A stretch of DNA of 64,000 nt from the NCBI GenBank assembly GCA_946800325.1, contig OX326959.1:24373447-24437446 (forward strand), written 5' to 3'. This document shows, one piece after another, positions 34,456 through 46,448 of this stretch. Below the pieces are notes generated by a model. That model was not told the DNA's origin. It searched no databases and saw only the letters and a list, made by a program, of their open reading frames with translations. Made by a program: the position numbers and the translations under genes. Numbering within the stretch: the first letter of the stretch is position 1; the number at the start of each line of letters is the position of its first letter. The stretch comes from Luzula sylvatica. Lineage: Eukaryota; Streptophyta; Magnoliopsida; Poales; Juncaceae.

Positions 34456-34640
34456 TATTTTTTGATAGTTTCATGATATTTTATTTTTTAAATATTTGCA
34501 AGGTATTTTTTTAATATTGTTGTTCATCTTATTATTATTTTATGTTAGTTTTTTCATGATATTTTATTTTTTAAATATTTGCAAGGTATTTTTTTAATAT
34601 TGTTGTTCATCTTATTATTATTTTATGTTAGTTTTTTCAG
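34456..34640. repeat. ~97-bp tandem duplication
   Basis: A unit containing TCATGATATTTTATTTTTT, GCAAGGTATTTTTTTAATAT and TTGTTGTTCATC occurs twice head to tail and is nearly identical, so it is recent. Confidence 0.9.
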
Positions 34641-34839
34641 GAAAAAAAAATATAAAAGTCAAATATATGTAATGTTTGAAATGTTAAAATTATATAAATG
34701 TAATATGTAATACATTTTTTAATTATTATATGCTACAAATTCTTTAGGCCTTTTTTAAAAATAATAAAAATAACAATTTTTTTAATTACTAAATATGTTA
34801 ATAGAAAGGTATTTTGATAAAAAAAATTTAACACCATCT

Positions 34840-34926
34840 ATGGTTAGTTTTAACCCTTATAAGGGGTATTTGAAAATAAAAGTTGGTTAGTTTTAACCCT
34901 TATAAGGGGTATTTGAAAATAAAAGT
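34840..34926. repeat. 43-bp tandem duplication
   Basis: GTTAGTTTTAACCCTTATAA and its continuation GGGGTATTTGAAAATAAAAG occur twice head to tail. Confidence 0.92.
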
Positions 34927-35788
34927 TTGGTAGAAGTGCTTTTCGAAATTTCCAAAAATATAGGGATTTTTTTTACAATATACAAAAAATTGAGGGGGGG
35001 GGGGGGGGGGGGGGGGGTGAGGGTGGTTATGAAAATTTCTCATGTTTAATTCAAAATAAAATAATATGAATGAACTTTGTGCACAATTGATCAATGTTCA
35101 TGTAATTTTAACATTACTTAGTTTATATGGAACACGTTCAAATGAGAACCGGCTAATTGAACATTTTGATTAAGATCAAAACATCCAGATTAACATGACG
35201 TCGTGACCTTCTCTGGATACAATTATTTTTATAGAATTATATATAGTAATAATTCAGTGGAGAACTGTACGATTAATAATAATCAGTATCAATTAATAAC
35301 TATTGATGTATTTTTTTAAATCAAATACTGACCATTTAATTAATATTTATTGGGTCAAATTATTTTTATTGGATAAATTAGTAATCACTAAATCAAATAA
35401 TAACTATTTAATTAATATTTAGTGAATCAAATTATTTTTAGCATACATCTCTCTCATCTCAGCATTTTTGTTAACTTTATACATAAGATATAATTTAGGG
35501 ATAATTGCAAGAAAGATGGAATGATTATTGGCTTAGACACGGCTCACATAGACCATGTGTTTTATAACATATCTTGGTCCATGTAGACCATGTCTAGGGA
35601 GCAATGAACGGTCCAGATGTGTGTAGAAAGATTTGAGTTAAATTGAATGGCTGAGATCGTTTTGATGACGTGGCTTCATCTGGGGGCTGCAATTCTTCTA
35701 ACTTTATGCATAACTTATAATGTAGGGTGTCATGTAGTGTTTAAAAATATTAGTAATTGTACAAAATAAATGAGATTATTTTTCAAAA

Positions 35789-35963
35789 GGGTGACGCTAT
35801 TGCAAGAGCTAACTTAGCTTAGTTAAGAACAATTTAATTTTTTTTTATCAAATGATAATTATATCCCTATTGATGATGATTTATATTTATTACAATTATC
35901 AATTAGTGCAATTATCTTCCACAAATATATATTGGAATTGAAAAATGTAAAAATAACATATCC

Positions 35964-36011
<48 letters not shown>

Positions 36012-36300
36012 ATTTTTTACATATTCGAAGATTAAATATAATTTTCTAAATGAAGATTTAAAATCATGGACTTCATTAAGATAAAAAACGGAATGTATGA
36101 ATATATTTCAATATTTATTATATTTTATTCTTCGTAATATTAAAAAAAGTTATTTTTCATGATCGAGAGAAGATAATAATATTAATATATGAGTGTAATA
36201 AGTAGCAAGCAAAATAAATAGGGGTATAAAAGTTATTTGTGACTAACAAATTTAAATTGCTCTTTATTTAGCCACGTTAGCTCTTGCAATAACATCACCC
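35789..36300. mobile_element. MITE (512 bp) with 8-bp TSD TTTCAAAA
   Basis: The inverted ends are GGGTGACGCTATTGCAAGAG and GGGTGATGTTATTGCAAGAG (complement of the right end). Identical TTTCAAAA flanks lie at 35781-35788 and 36301-36308. The interior is non-coding and contains an (AAT)n tract near 35966-36010. The superfamily is uncertain; an 8-bp TSD is compatible with hAT. Confidence 0.87.
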
Positions 36301-36380
36301 TTTCAAAATGATATATTAAACAACAATGAGTTGATAACATGTACTATTTATAATCTTTATTTAATTAAACTAGCCTTATC

Positions 36381-36398
36381 CCCGCGCAATTGCGCGGG
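36381..36398. repeat. 18-bp perfect palindrome CCCGCGCAATTGCGCGGG
   Basis: A GC-rich perfect palindrome in AT-rich DNA. A near copy is at 34255-34272 and a partial one near 31624. Such hairpins next to AAACTA and TTATATAA are seen near plant Helitron ends, but no 3' CTRR end is identified, so a Helitron is only a suggestion. Confidence 0.5.
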
Positions 36399-36649
36399 TT
36401 GTTTTTTATATAATTATTTAAATAGAATTAACGCATGTGCGAATTAACGCGCATGCGTTTGAACTAAATTAATCTAATCATGACATATTTGCAAATATCA
36501 TGATGTCAATAGATGTATAAGGTTCACGAAATTAGTCTATCACGAATATTATTTTCTAATATAATTTGTATAAATAGCATTTGCTCAGGTGCTTCTAAAT
36601 TGGATTAATATAATCAGGACATATTCACAAATTTTAATATGTATGTAAA

Positions 36650-37490
36650 ATAGGAAACAAAGACCAAATGTAAAATAAGAAAAAAGGATAAAAATGTAAA
36701 AAAAGACCGAAATGTAAATAAAAAGAACCAAAATGTAAATTAAAACTAAAAAGGACCAACATATAAAAAAAAAGGACCAAAATATAAATTAAAATGTAAA
36801 AAAGGACCGAAAATGCAAATAAAAAATGACTAAAATGTTAATAAAAAGGACCAAAATGTAAACTAAAACTAAAAAGGACCAAAATATAAATAAAAAGGGC
36901 CAAAATGTAAATTCAAAAATGTAAAAAGGACTGAAATGTAAATAAAAGAGAACCAAAATGTAAATAAAAAGGACCAAAATGTAATTTTTTCAACTAAAAA
37001 GGACCAAAATATAAATAAAAAGGACCAAAATATAAATTAAAAAATATTTTTTTTACACATATGCCCTTGGTGACGTGGAGGCATAGAATTCTTGCAATTC
37101 TCTCTACTTTATACATAAGATATAAAAATTAAAAAGGACCAACATATAAATAAAAAAAACCAAAATGTAAATTAAAATGTAAAAAAGTATCGAAAATGTA
37201 AATAAAAAAGGACCAAAATGTTAATAAAAAGGACCAAAATGTAAACTAAAACTAAAAAGGACCAAAATATAAATAAAAATGACCAAAATATAAATTCAAA
37301 AATGTAAAAAGGACTGAAATGTAAATAAAAGAGGACCAACATGTAAATAAAAAGGACCAAAATGTAATTTTTTTCAACTAAAAAGGACCAAAATATAAAT
37401 TAAAAAATATTTTTTTTACACATATGCCCTTGATGACGTGGAGGCATAGAATTCTTGCAATTCTTTCTACTTTATACATAAGATATAATA
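36650..37490. repeat. GGACCAAAATGTAAAT minisatellite inside a 363-bp duplication
   Basis: Short variable units of (A)nGGACCAAAATGTAAAT type fill 36650-37050 and 37130-37400. Each block is followed by the same unique tail (CACATATGCCCTTG.TGACG to TTTATACATAAGATATA). Matching points are 363 bp apart (37056 and 37419). Long hydrophobic minus-strand frames here come from the repeat and are not genes. Confidence 0.88.
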
Positions 37491-38559
37491 TATCAAGTAT
37501 TTTTTGTAGAAAATTTTTATTGGCATGAAATTAATAAGTAGTAGAAGTACATGATCAATAATGAATAATTAACTTTGTTTGAAATTTTCTAACTAATAAA
37601 TCGATCTCATCTAGAACTCTGGAGATGATAGATATGTTTGGGACCTTTTTTTGCAATACTTTTATCATTATATAGTAGTTTATATAATAAAGGTTTAGGT
37701 CACTATTGCTAACTAAAATAATCTTAACTAATTAGGTAATAATCATCATCAATCATTATTTTTCTTTGTGATTTCATTTGTACATCAATTTGTTCTCTCA
37801 CTTAACATATATACGGCGTGCACCATTTGATTCGCCAAAATTTAATATAGTAGACTATAATGTTGAGATTATATTCTTAAAATCAAATATAATGGAATCT
37901 TGAAATATATAAATAGAACCAACATGTGCCACATGTCATGCAAGGGCTGGTAGTCAATGACAGAACCCTACACGTATACTTCAATCCCCTCTTAATAATA
38001 ACCTCTCAAGTCCTCAAGAACGTATTATCTCAATTTACTATCATTTATAATTTTGGACTGGTCTATCTGTTATATAAAGTATGTATTTTACCAAATTTAT
38101 TGGGTTTTCTATTTTACAAGAGATATTTTATCTTAAATTATTGTTTTGTTTTGTTGAAGGTTTTTAAGGGTGTATTAATCTGGGGTTATATATGGCGGCC
38201 CCACAAACTTGAAAAAAAAGTTACAAGGAGGATTAAAAAGATTAATTGGATTGATTAGCATTCAAATTAATGTTTAGTTAGATTGATTCAATTAAGAGAT
38301 CTAATCAATTCAATTAACCTTTTTAACTCTTTCTCGATTGACTATTCATGATATTTTTTGTATTTATTGGGACATAGTATATTTATCCTATTAATCTCAA
38401 GTTTCTTGTGAGAAAGGAGATGAATTAAGGAATTCTCTTTGTGTGTGGAATAGAATAAAATGTAGGGCATCCAAAAAAATGAGTGGCTTTATAGGGGGAA
38501 CCTCTAAAAGTTCTAATCTTTATTCTATTAAATGATTGTTTTGGAAGTATTATATAGCA
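37491..38559. other. Intergenic; no gene recognised
   Basis: A 110-codon plus frame at 37926-38258 and an 86-codon minus frame have no domain or context and are taken as chance. AT-rich. Confidence 0.45.
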
Positions 38560-38568
38560 TGGCAAAAA

Positions 38569-38738
38569 GAGTAATGATACATACCACGAATCTGTGACCA
38601 CGAATTGCCCACAACTGTCACGTGTCAGCTGCGGATTGGCTGCATAAAAGTTGTGCAAAAACTGCAGCCAATCAGCAGCTGACACGTGACAGTTGTGGTC
38701 AATTCGTGATCACAGATTCGTAGTCTGTATCATTACTC
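38569..38738. mobile_element. Hairpin MITE (170 bp) with 9-bp TSD TGGCAAAAA
   Basis: It is almost a complete inverted repeat. The left arm GAGTAATGATACA continues to CACAACTGTCACGTGTCAGC, and the right arm is its complement, leaving a loop of about 20 bp. Identical 9-bp flanks TGGCAAAAA (38560-38568 and 38739-38747) favour the Mutator superfamily. The transcript would form a long hairpin. Confidence 0.92.
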
Positions 38739-38984
38739 TGGCAAAAATGGCCCCAAATGGCCAACGGAGGAAAAAAAAATAGAAAATTAAGATCCAGCCA
38801 ATCATATACCAGAATATGAACATGCCACCTTAAGTGATTTTAAATTATGGTGTTGCTCTCATTGGGTTGATCTATAATAGTACACCAACACCAAGGCCAT
38901 CTAAATTTTGTAGTATAGTAAGGATGAGAACTCGTTTGATCCTAGATAGACTCATTTTATAATTGAATGCTTATGCAAATGGGA

Positions 38985-39275
38985 AATTATACCTTGCCCC
39001 CAAAACCCATCGCCACACCCACGATCCCAATACTTTTTATTTTTTTTGGGTTGGGTGTTAATCCCCAACTCCAATTTGCACCCCACTCTCTCTTCAAATT
39101 AATTAATGCTTCGAATTAACAGTTAATTGTGAGTAAATTAACATCTCATATTAGTACCTAATAATTCATTAATTCAATTAACAGCTAATTCGAAGCATTG
39201 TTAATCGAGTGGGTAATTTTTGGGAGATGAATAGAATATCAAGAATGTGGTGATGGATTTGGGGTACAGTAATGG
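38985..39275. mobile_element. Probable small foldback element
   Basis: Inner arms GCTTCGAATTAACAGTTAATT and AATTAGCTGTTAATTG-type complements (near 39109 and 39175-39200) and outer arms (CCCCAAAACCCATCGCCAC against CCCCAAATCCATCACCAC complement) are nested inverted repeats. No clear target duplication was found. Confidence 0.5.
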
Positions 39276-39382
39276 CCTCAATGCAAATCAAGAGATTTGC
39301 TCTATATATACCCATCTATTATGTTATACAGCCAACGTGGTACCTACTACTTTAGTTCGTGCGTAGAGGGGGTTAAAGTAAT

Positions 39383-39650
39383 CATGTTTGTCAAGGAGAA
39401 TCAAAAAAAAAAGAAAAAAAAAATTCGCGTAGACAAAATATACTAATGAAATTAGCAAAATATATTATTTAAATTAACAAAATATAATGTTGAAACCAAC
39501 TGTTAACATAGCTAAAATTAAAAATAAAATAATATATTTTCAATAGTATATTTTGCTATATACAAAAATATATTTTTTTGATTTCAATAATATATTTTGG
39601 TCTTTGGATTATTTTTGGATTTGTTTTTTAGATTTTTTTTAACATTTTTA
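39383..39650 (+). mobile_element. MITE family copy C (268 bp) with 10-bp TSD
   Basis: Identical TTAAAGTAAT flanks (39373-39382 and 39651-39660) bracket the copy. It shares CAAGGAGAATC plus A-run, ATGAAATTAGCAAAATATA and the T-rich GGATT arm with copies at 3372 and 14521. It lies about 140 bp upstream of the HLS1-like TATA box. Confidence 0.75.
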
Positions 39651-39791
39651 TTAAAGTAATAGATTATAAACCCGGTATTTCGGTCCCACGCAGAACTATC
39701 TATGACACTCCTAAAGGAAATCAAGGACAAGAAGAGAACATCGTTGTATTATTTTATGTCCATTTCAGAAATGATTGGGCTTGTCTTCCCC

Positions 39792-39799
39792 TATAAATA
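39792..39799 (+). promoter_or_regulatory. TATA box of the HLS1-like gene
   Basis: TATAAATA lies about 105 bp upstream of the chosen ATG, in normal spacing for a plant TATA box with a short 5' UTR. Confidence 0.6.
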
Positions 39800-39904
39800 C
39801 CAATCCAAACTGAAACCAACCACCTCTCTATGCCAATACACAACAAACATATATATAGATGGACTCTATCATGAAGTTTTGAGGGTCTTTTGTGCAAAGT
39901 TAAT

Positions 39905-41179
39905 ATGGGGAAAGAAAATGTAGGAGCAAGGGATTGTGTGAGAATTAGGCAATTTGACAAGGAAACGGATTTTGAAAAAGTTCTGGACTTGGAGAGAAAT
40001 TGTGAGGCTGGTTCCAAGAAGAGGCCAATTTTGGTTATAGATTCTCTAAGAGACCCTCTTTGCCGGATTCGCAATAGTCCCCTTTATCATTTATTGGTAA
40101 TCCTTCTCTCTCTCTTTTTACCTATCATTAAGTAAAGTAAATGATTTATCAAAGTTGGGAAAATAGCTAATTTTTTGTTATATTATAAGCTCTATATATG
40201 TTGTTCATCAATCATTTAGGTCGCTGAATCGGGAAATGAATTGGTCGGTGTAGTATGCGGTTCGATCAAGACAGCAACGGTGAATGGATCATCGTCAGAC
40301 AGTCATGCTGTGTTAGGGTACATTCTTGGACTTAGGATTCCGATGAGACATCGCCGGAGAGGTATTGGTTCGAGGCTTGTTCTCGCAATGGAACAATGGT
40401 TTCGTTCAAATCAAGTAGATTATGCCTACATGGCGACCGAAAAGAAGAACGAAGCCTCGATCAAGCTATTCACTTACAAACTAGGTTACACTAAATTTAG
40501 AACCCCAACAATTCTAGTGAATCCTGTAGGGCACCATTTGGGACTGATAGACCCAAATGTAGAGATCAAGAGATTGGAAGTTTCTCAAGCCGAGTCGCTT
40601 TATAGAAGCCATATGAGTTCACTCGAGTTCTTCCCTCAAGATATAAACCAAGTTCTCTCAAACAAGTCGAGTTTGGGCACGTGGATCGCATGTACACGCG
40701 GTGAGTCGCGGACGGAAGCGTCAAATTGGGCCATGCTTAGTGTGTGGAATTGTCCATACAAAGTTAGGGTTGGAAGACCTCCATTTTCTTGCTTTTTTAG
40801 AGCAAGGTTCTTAAACTATTTTGAGAAATTGTTTCCATGCTTCAAAGGAATAGGTGTTCCGAATATTTTCTCGTTCTTTCGGTTTTATATTATATACGGT
40901 GCATATACCGAGGGACCCGAGGCGGGGCCACTAATGCAAGCATTGTGCATGCATGTGCGAAACTTGGCGTTAAAGCAAAAGGGTTATAAGCTTATTGTTG
41001 CAGAAGTAGGTGGTGAAGACGATATTAAATTTTGTATACCTCACCGGAGAGATTTATCGTTTTCGGCGGACATTTGGTGCGTAAAAGATATGAGGAAAAA
41101 TAAAGAAGCGATTGGAAAGTTTGATTGGATCGAGTTGCCATCACCGAAGAGTATTTTTGTTGATCCAAGAGAGTTTTAG
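39905..41179 (+). CDS. HLS1-like: HOOKLESS1-like GNAT-family N-acetyltransferase
   Basis: Two exons (39905-40096 and 40220-41179) join in phase 0 to 383 codons plus stop. The ATG at 39905 is chosen because MGKENVGARDCVRIRQFD fits the family start; another ATG lies 15 bp upstream in frame. The GNAT acetyl-CoA motif A is at residues about 100-116 (LGLRIPMRHRRRGIGSRLV), followed by the YMATEKKNEASIKLFTYKLGY segment. The C-terminal half is specific to HLS1 relatives (FSADIWCVKD, VDPREF at the end). HLS1 acts in the nucleus in apical-hook formation and light, ethylene and auxin signalling. This copy is intact and slightly shorter than Arabidopsis HLS1 as I recall it. Confidence 0.9.
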
Positions 41180-43085
41180 AACAATGAAGGAGGGATAAGT
41201 TGTTTGTGGAGAGATTTGATTGAGATTATCATGTTTTTTTTTTTTTTTGTTTTTTTTTGTTGCTTTAGAGCAAATGAATTAGCAAAAAATAAAAGTAAGA
41301 AATACAAAGAAAGAAAAAAGGATTTCGATTTGTAAAAGTTTTGTTTTCAATATATCATTTTTCTTTTCTTTTGTAAGAAATTAGGCCCCACCAAATTTGG
41401 ATCTTTATTCTAATTTTTTTCTGAACTTTTTTGGAAACGTTATTCTTCTTCAAGAAATTAAATCACAGTAGCAACTAATTAGCTCTATACTCAAAAGAGG
41501 ACCTATGAAGAAAAGGAATATATATATTTTTATTGAAATTTCAGAAGCCTTATTTTCTTATCAAATTAAAGTTCAAATTTATAATGTACTCAAAAGCATA
41601 ATCTTTCCATTCTATCTTAAAAACACACTTCAGCTCTCATACCTATTTCTCCATATAATTAGCCCTCTTTTTGTATTGTAAGATTTTCGAGCCTTTATTG
41701 TTTTATATTGTAATTGAGTAGTTTATCACTATTAGCAATAGTCTCGAGTCTAACACAAGAACAAAACAAAAAATCAATTTTAAACTCAATAATCATACTC
41801 AAACTTGAACTAAAATATTTGCTCGTGACCCTGTTGGTCTTAATTCTTAACTAACTATAAACTCAAGAATAACTCCAAATTTTTTTTTAGAGAAAATTGC
41901 AAGCAATAAACTATATACTTGTTTGTACCAATCAAATTGTGCATCAATTTGAAATATAAATCTACGCGTCTTTATCAGATAGAGAACTTGTCGGCCTGTA
42001 TAAATTACGTTCACAAGTCAAAGACCTTTTGTAATCAAGAAAAAAGATAAACTAGCCATTAATTTGGCTCTATTTGGATGTCACACAGCCAATTTTCTTG
42101 TTTATCCATTTATCCACACATTTCATAATTTCAAATACTCATGTGAAGAGACAATTGTTCTACATGGGTTATCTGAAAAAATATAAATTATACTACTAAG
42201 TAACATAATCTCTTTTAGAATTTTGGATTGTTGATTTGGATGTATACCTATATTTGATTAGTACTGCTATGATTGTAGTTCAGTCACAAGATACTTGATT
42301 CTGATGCTAATTACAGTTACACCTTAATTTTCCACTTTTTGTTGTTCTATTATAGAACAACATGAAAACTATGAAAACTGTGCTATGTACTATGTTAGGT
42401 CCTAATTTGAGTTTTTAATAGTTGAATTTGTTATTATAATGTTTTTCAATTTTTAAAATATTATTTTTTATTTTTTTTCAATTTTTTTTATCTTTCCGAT
42501 TTTTTTTTCTGACTCGACCGAGTCTAATCCGAGTCGACCGAGTCCCGAGTCGACGGGACCGGCCGAATTCCGAGTCGACAGGACCGACCGAGTCCGTGTC
42601 AGAATTCGAATCTGATATTCAGAATCATGGTTCTCTACATATTTGTACTATGTGCACAAATTAATGGGTATAGTTACTTTCCAAAATGAGGCCAATGAGG
42701 TGAGGTGTCTTACTCTTTGTAGGCAAATGAGGCCAAAACAGACCCAAATTAAGTTATCAAGTCTGTATCTCATCTTAATAATCAAATCAAATTACTGGAT
42801 GTTCATGCTCCAACCACCCTTCAATTAAGGCCTCCGAACTATCGAGTTTATAATGCTTCGTTTGGTTTCATTGAAGTGTAAGAAAATGATTGATATGCGA
42901 GTCCTTTAATAGGAATAATGAATTGCACGTAGATTAATGAAGCGTATTGTGCAATATGTCCAACTTTAATTGGTAGATTTTGATGGCTTCGTAAAGATGA
43001 AAATGAAATCCAAAATCAATCATATTCTCATGATTGGTGTTTAATTCAGAAATGGCTTGTTGTTATTTGTCATTTTGTTGTTATA
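41180..43085. other. Intergenic; 3' UTR of HLS1-like then AT-rich spacer
   Basis: No gene was recognised. A short cluster of GAGTCGACCGAGTC-like palindromic words lies at 42508-42596, probably the worn end of a hAT-like element. Confidence 0.5.
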
Positions 43086-43093
43086 GATAGGAT

Positions 43094-43892
43094 TAGGGTG
43101 GTAAATTTAGCTCGTAGCTCGCTAGTACTCGATTCGATTATAGTTTGGTAATAACTTGCTCGACATCAACTCGAAATTAATTGAGCTGAGCCGAGCTAGT
43201 TCGAAAATTTATCAAGCCGAAGTTGAGCACGCTCGAATTAAACTCGAAACAAATTCGAGCTCGAACTTTAATCTAATTATTTTGATCCCAATTAATGCGT
43301 AATCTATAATATACTATACCATAAATGAATATATATTTTGATATAAGAGTAATTACTATCTCAAATATGCAAAACAGATTTATACATCCTAATTGTTAAT
43401 TAGCCCAAATCTAAGTCAAGCATGCAGTCCTAAGTTTCTCTTTTTCTTGTTAATTAGACTCATCTTCTCTCTCTGGTTAATTAAGTTAATAAAATTACAT
43501 AGACAATAAGGTAACGAGTAAAAACTCATTCAAATATTAACGTTCCAATAATATTTTCATTTATAGTACTCAAAAAATTCTGGCATCGAGCATACTAGCA
43601 CTCGAGAGGTTATATTATGTGTTTGAATTGTTATTATATTATGTGTCGGTTTCTTTTATTGAAAATATTTTATTTTGTCGGAAACTATTTAATATTTTAG
43701 TTTAATTCAAATTATTTTTGTAATCCAACTATTATCAAGTCGGGCCGATCTAGCCTAATTAAACGAGCCACTCTTGTATTTGAGTTTTTAATTTGAAGCT
43801 TAATGATAAACGGACTGAGCCAAATCATATCGAGTTCGGGTCGAGTTTGAACTGAGCATAACTTGCTCGAACTCGACTCGATTGCAGCACTA
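43094..43892. mobile_element. hAT-like element of the CTCGA-rich type (799 bp)
   Basis: The left end TAGGGTGGTAAAT and the complement of the right end TAGTGCTGCAAT are imperfect inverted repeats. The subterminal regions carry CTCGA/TCGAG and GAGC repeats like the element at 26450. The flanks GATAGGAT (43086-43093) and GATGGGAC (43893-43900) match at six of eight bases. An older insertion. Confidence 0.68.
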
Positions 43893-43900
43893 GATGGGAC

Positions 43901-44697
43901 TGGTTCCTAAACTTATTGCTACTATATATATAAGAGCCCATATATGATGTCCGAGAGTTTCTCCCCCAACATCCATTATATCAGGAAATAACAATCAATT
44001 AACATGATAATTAATAAAAATATATTTTATTAACGATTAACTGATATATAATTAAAGTACGTATGAATTAACAATTCTTAATACATATGAATTAACCGTT
44101 AACAAAATGTGTTTTTGTTAATTCCGTGTAAATTAATTGTTAATTGATGATATATATGATGTTGGGGAAATTTAGGGGCATGTACAATTATCCTATATAT
44201 AACTCCTTAACATTTTTTTTATTTATAACTCATAACAAATTTAAAACAAGAAGCTAAAACTAAAACTAATCAGCATTAATTAGAGCAAACTCTTGGAAAA
44301 ATGATTGACCGGCCCAATAGATATGGGTAGCATAAGCCCAACAAAAATAGTGTGCCACTTTAATCGGTAGTGAATAATGATTTGCTTGCTTTTGAAGTAT
44401 ATCATTAATAATTAATTGAAAAATAAATAAATTATTAAATTATCTTGTTAATTTGAGCATGATTCGAAAACAAAAATTACCATAAAATCAGTCATAATTA
44501 TATTAGTGCTAGAGTACAATAATAACTGGGGTAAAATATAATTTTGTAAAAACATAAAATTTTTATTTGTAAAAACACAAAATATAATGTTCAGTCATAC
44601 TCTTGAAAAATCATTGTCATTTTTAATCATACATTTAACTCGGAATAAATTTAAATAAGAAACATTAATCAGCGATAATTAGAGAGCAAACTCTTGA
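43901..44697. other. Spacer with a possible small foldback at 43962-44168
   Basis: CCCCCAACATCCATTATATC near 43963 and GATATATATGATGTTGGGG near 44149 are inverted repeats around AT-rich DNA with repeated ATGAATTAAC words. There is no TSD. Nothing else was seen. Confidence 0.4.
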
Positions 44698-44705
44698 AAA
44701 ATGTT

Positions 44706-45217
44706 CTATGTTGCACGGATACGGGTACGGGTATCGTATCCGATACGATACGGATACGGCGATACGGCAATTTTTGAAAAATCACGAATACGGATACGGC
44801 TATATAGTTATTATTTTAATATATTTATATTATATATAATAAATAAATAAATAATAAATTAAATATCATGACAATAAAAAAAATAAACATAACAATACAA
44901 GTATCATAAAATTATCTTAAATTATTTTAGAAGTATCCTAAAACTAATTTTAGAAGTATCCTAGAAGTATCCTAGAAGTATCATATACAAATTATTTAAA
45001 AATATTATGGGCCAAAACATATTTTGGGCCGAAGTATCCTAAATGGAGTATCCCAGCCGTATCCTAAACGTATCCCAGCCGTATCCTGCCGTATCCCCGT
45101 CGTATCCGAAAAAAATAAATATTAAAATAATCGGATACGCCACGTGGCGTATCCGATACGTATCGCACCCGTATCCTCAGGATACTTCTGCATTTTTGGA
45201 GTATCCGCGTAACATAG
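44706..45217. mobile_element. hAT-like MITE (512 bp) with 8-bp TSD AAAATGTT
   Basis: The inverted ends are CTATGTTGCACGGATAC and CTATGTTACGCGGATAC (complement of the right end). Identical AAAATGTT flanks lie at 44698-44705 and 45218-45225. The subterminal regions are arrays of GGATACGG/CCGTATCC words; the core is AT-rich and non-coding. Confidence 0.92.
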
Positions 45218-45258
45218 AAAATGTTTGGCCTAATAGCAAAAGCGATTAAAAAGAAATG

Positions 45259-45330
45259 TGTGGCTGCTGGGATTCGAGCCCAGGTCTCCACGGCCACAAC
45301 GTGGAATTCTAACCACTAAACTACAGCCAC
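45259..45330 (-). tRNA. trnH-GUG: tRNA-His (anticodon GUG)
   Basis: Read on the minus strand: acceptor GTGGCTG, A-box region TAGTTTAGTGGTTAG, anticodon loop TTGTGGC (GTG), T arm GGGCTCGAATCCC, discriminator A. No intron. An oligo-T run lies about 10 bases past the 3' end. It lies 34 bp from the hAT-like MITE. It has all the parts of a functional nuclear tRNA-His; the extra 5' G is added after transcription. Confidence 0.97.
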
Positions 45331-46448
45331 ATTTTGTGAACCTGATTTAAACATAACATATCTATCCAATAAAATTATTTAGGATTGTGTTTCGTGTGGT
45401 TGACATGTTTTATATGATTAATTCAACACATAAAGTTATAACAGTCAAATTGAAGACCTTAGATAATGTTTGATAAAAGTGTCAAGTAATTTCGCTGAAT
45501 ATTCTCCTTGTACTTGGTAAGACTCAATGCCCATTTGATCATTGACAAATTAATCGCAGCCCTTCGAGAAGAAAGGTAACGATAAAGTAAACTAAAGGGA
45601 TTTGTTATTGATATCCAAGGAATTATCTCCTATAGTTTAATTCAAAATATTTTTTCTGTTCAAAAAAATCATTGACATAGTATTTCTGATAAGTCTTCAA
45701 ATCTAAAATATTTAGCCAAATTTATAAATATATAAGTAGGCATAATTTATGAAATCATTAAATACTATAACGTGCAATAATTCTTAGGAAATAAATACAA
45801 TATATAAGATCTAATATCTTTTAGAAAATTAAGTTAGGAGATCGGAGATAAAAAAGTATTATTAATATTTATCCAGACCGTCTAAGAACAGCATTATATT
45901 TTTCTAAAATATGGCATGGTATTTTACACTATACTCAATATTTATATATCGTATATCTTTCTATCAGGTTTAATATGGCTTTAAGTTTTTTTTTTTTTAA
46001 TCTTTTGTCAATATATGTGTTATCATATGACAATTAATATACACTCATTTGTACTAGTACATTTTTTAGGGTTTATAACAATATATATTTATATATATTC
46101 TTATCATTTAGCAATATATTTTTTTTATATTATTATCCACTTTTAGAAAAAAAAAAAACACTTCCCAAAATCCCTTCACTCGTAACTGGCATATGCAATG
46201 AGGTACAAATAAGAGAGGCGAAACATTACTAAAGAAAAACCAAGTACGTAAGCAATCTCCCTAAGCGTTTTGGACGCGCCATTTGTACCTTCCCAGTCCT
46301 TTCCTCTGTTTTCTCCATATATATTCCTCTCTTGTACCTCAAACGACTGAATCGAACACAATCTACAATTTCAACGCCCCAAAAGTACAAAAAAATATAT
46401 ATTTCAAAAAAGATTACTTCAACTCCATCTCTCCTCAAGAGACCAACA
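45331..46448. other. Upstream region of the CML gene; nothing else recognised
   Basis: AT-rich. The last 130 bp before the CML ATG, with a TATA-like CATATATATTC at about 46314-46325, are likely its promoter and leader. Confidence 0.45.

Larger units (their letters stand above)
33405..35788. other. Gene-free AT-rich region with small duplications
   Basis: No coding region was seen. Besides the tandem repeats listed separately there is a G-run of about 24 bases at 34995-35018. The 18-bp near-palindrome CCCGCCCAATTGCACGGG at 34255-34272 resembles the one at 36381. Confidence 0.5.

Noticed and set aside
36789..37360. Two similar minus-strand frames rich in Phe, Leu, Tyr
   Set aside because: They are produced by the GGACCAAAATGTAAAT minisatellite and its duplication, with no gene signals.
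40241..41179. Single-exon start of the acetyltransferase at the internal Met
   Set aside because: The upstream exon at 39905 joins in phase and supplies the conserved N-terminus, so the internal Met is not the start.
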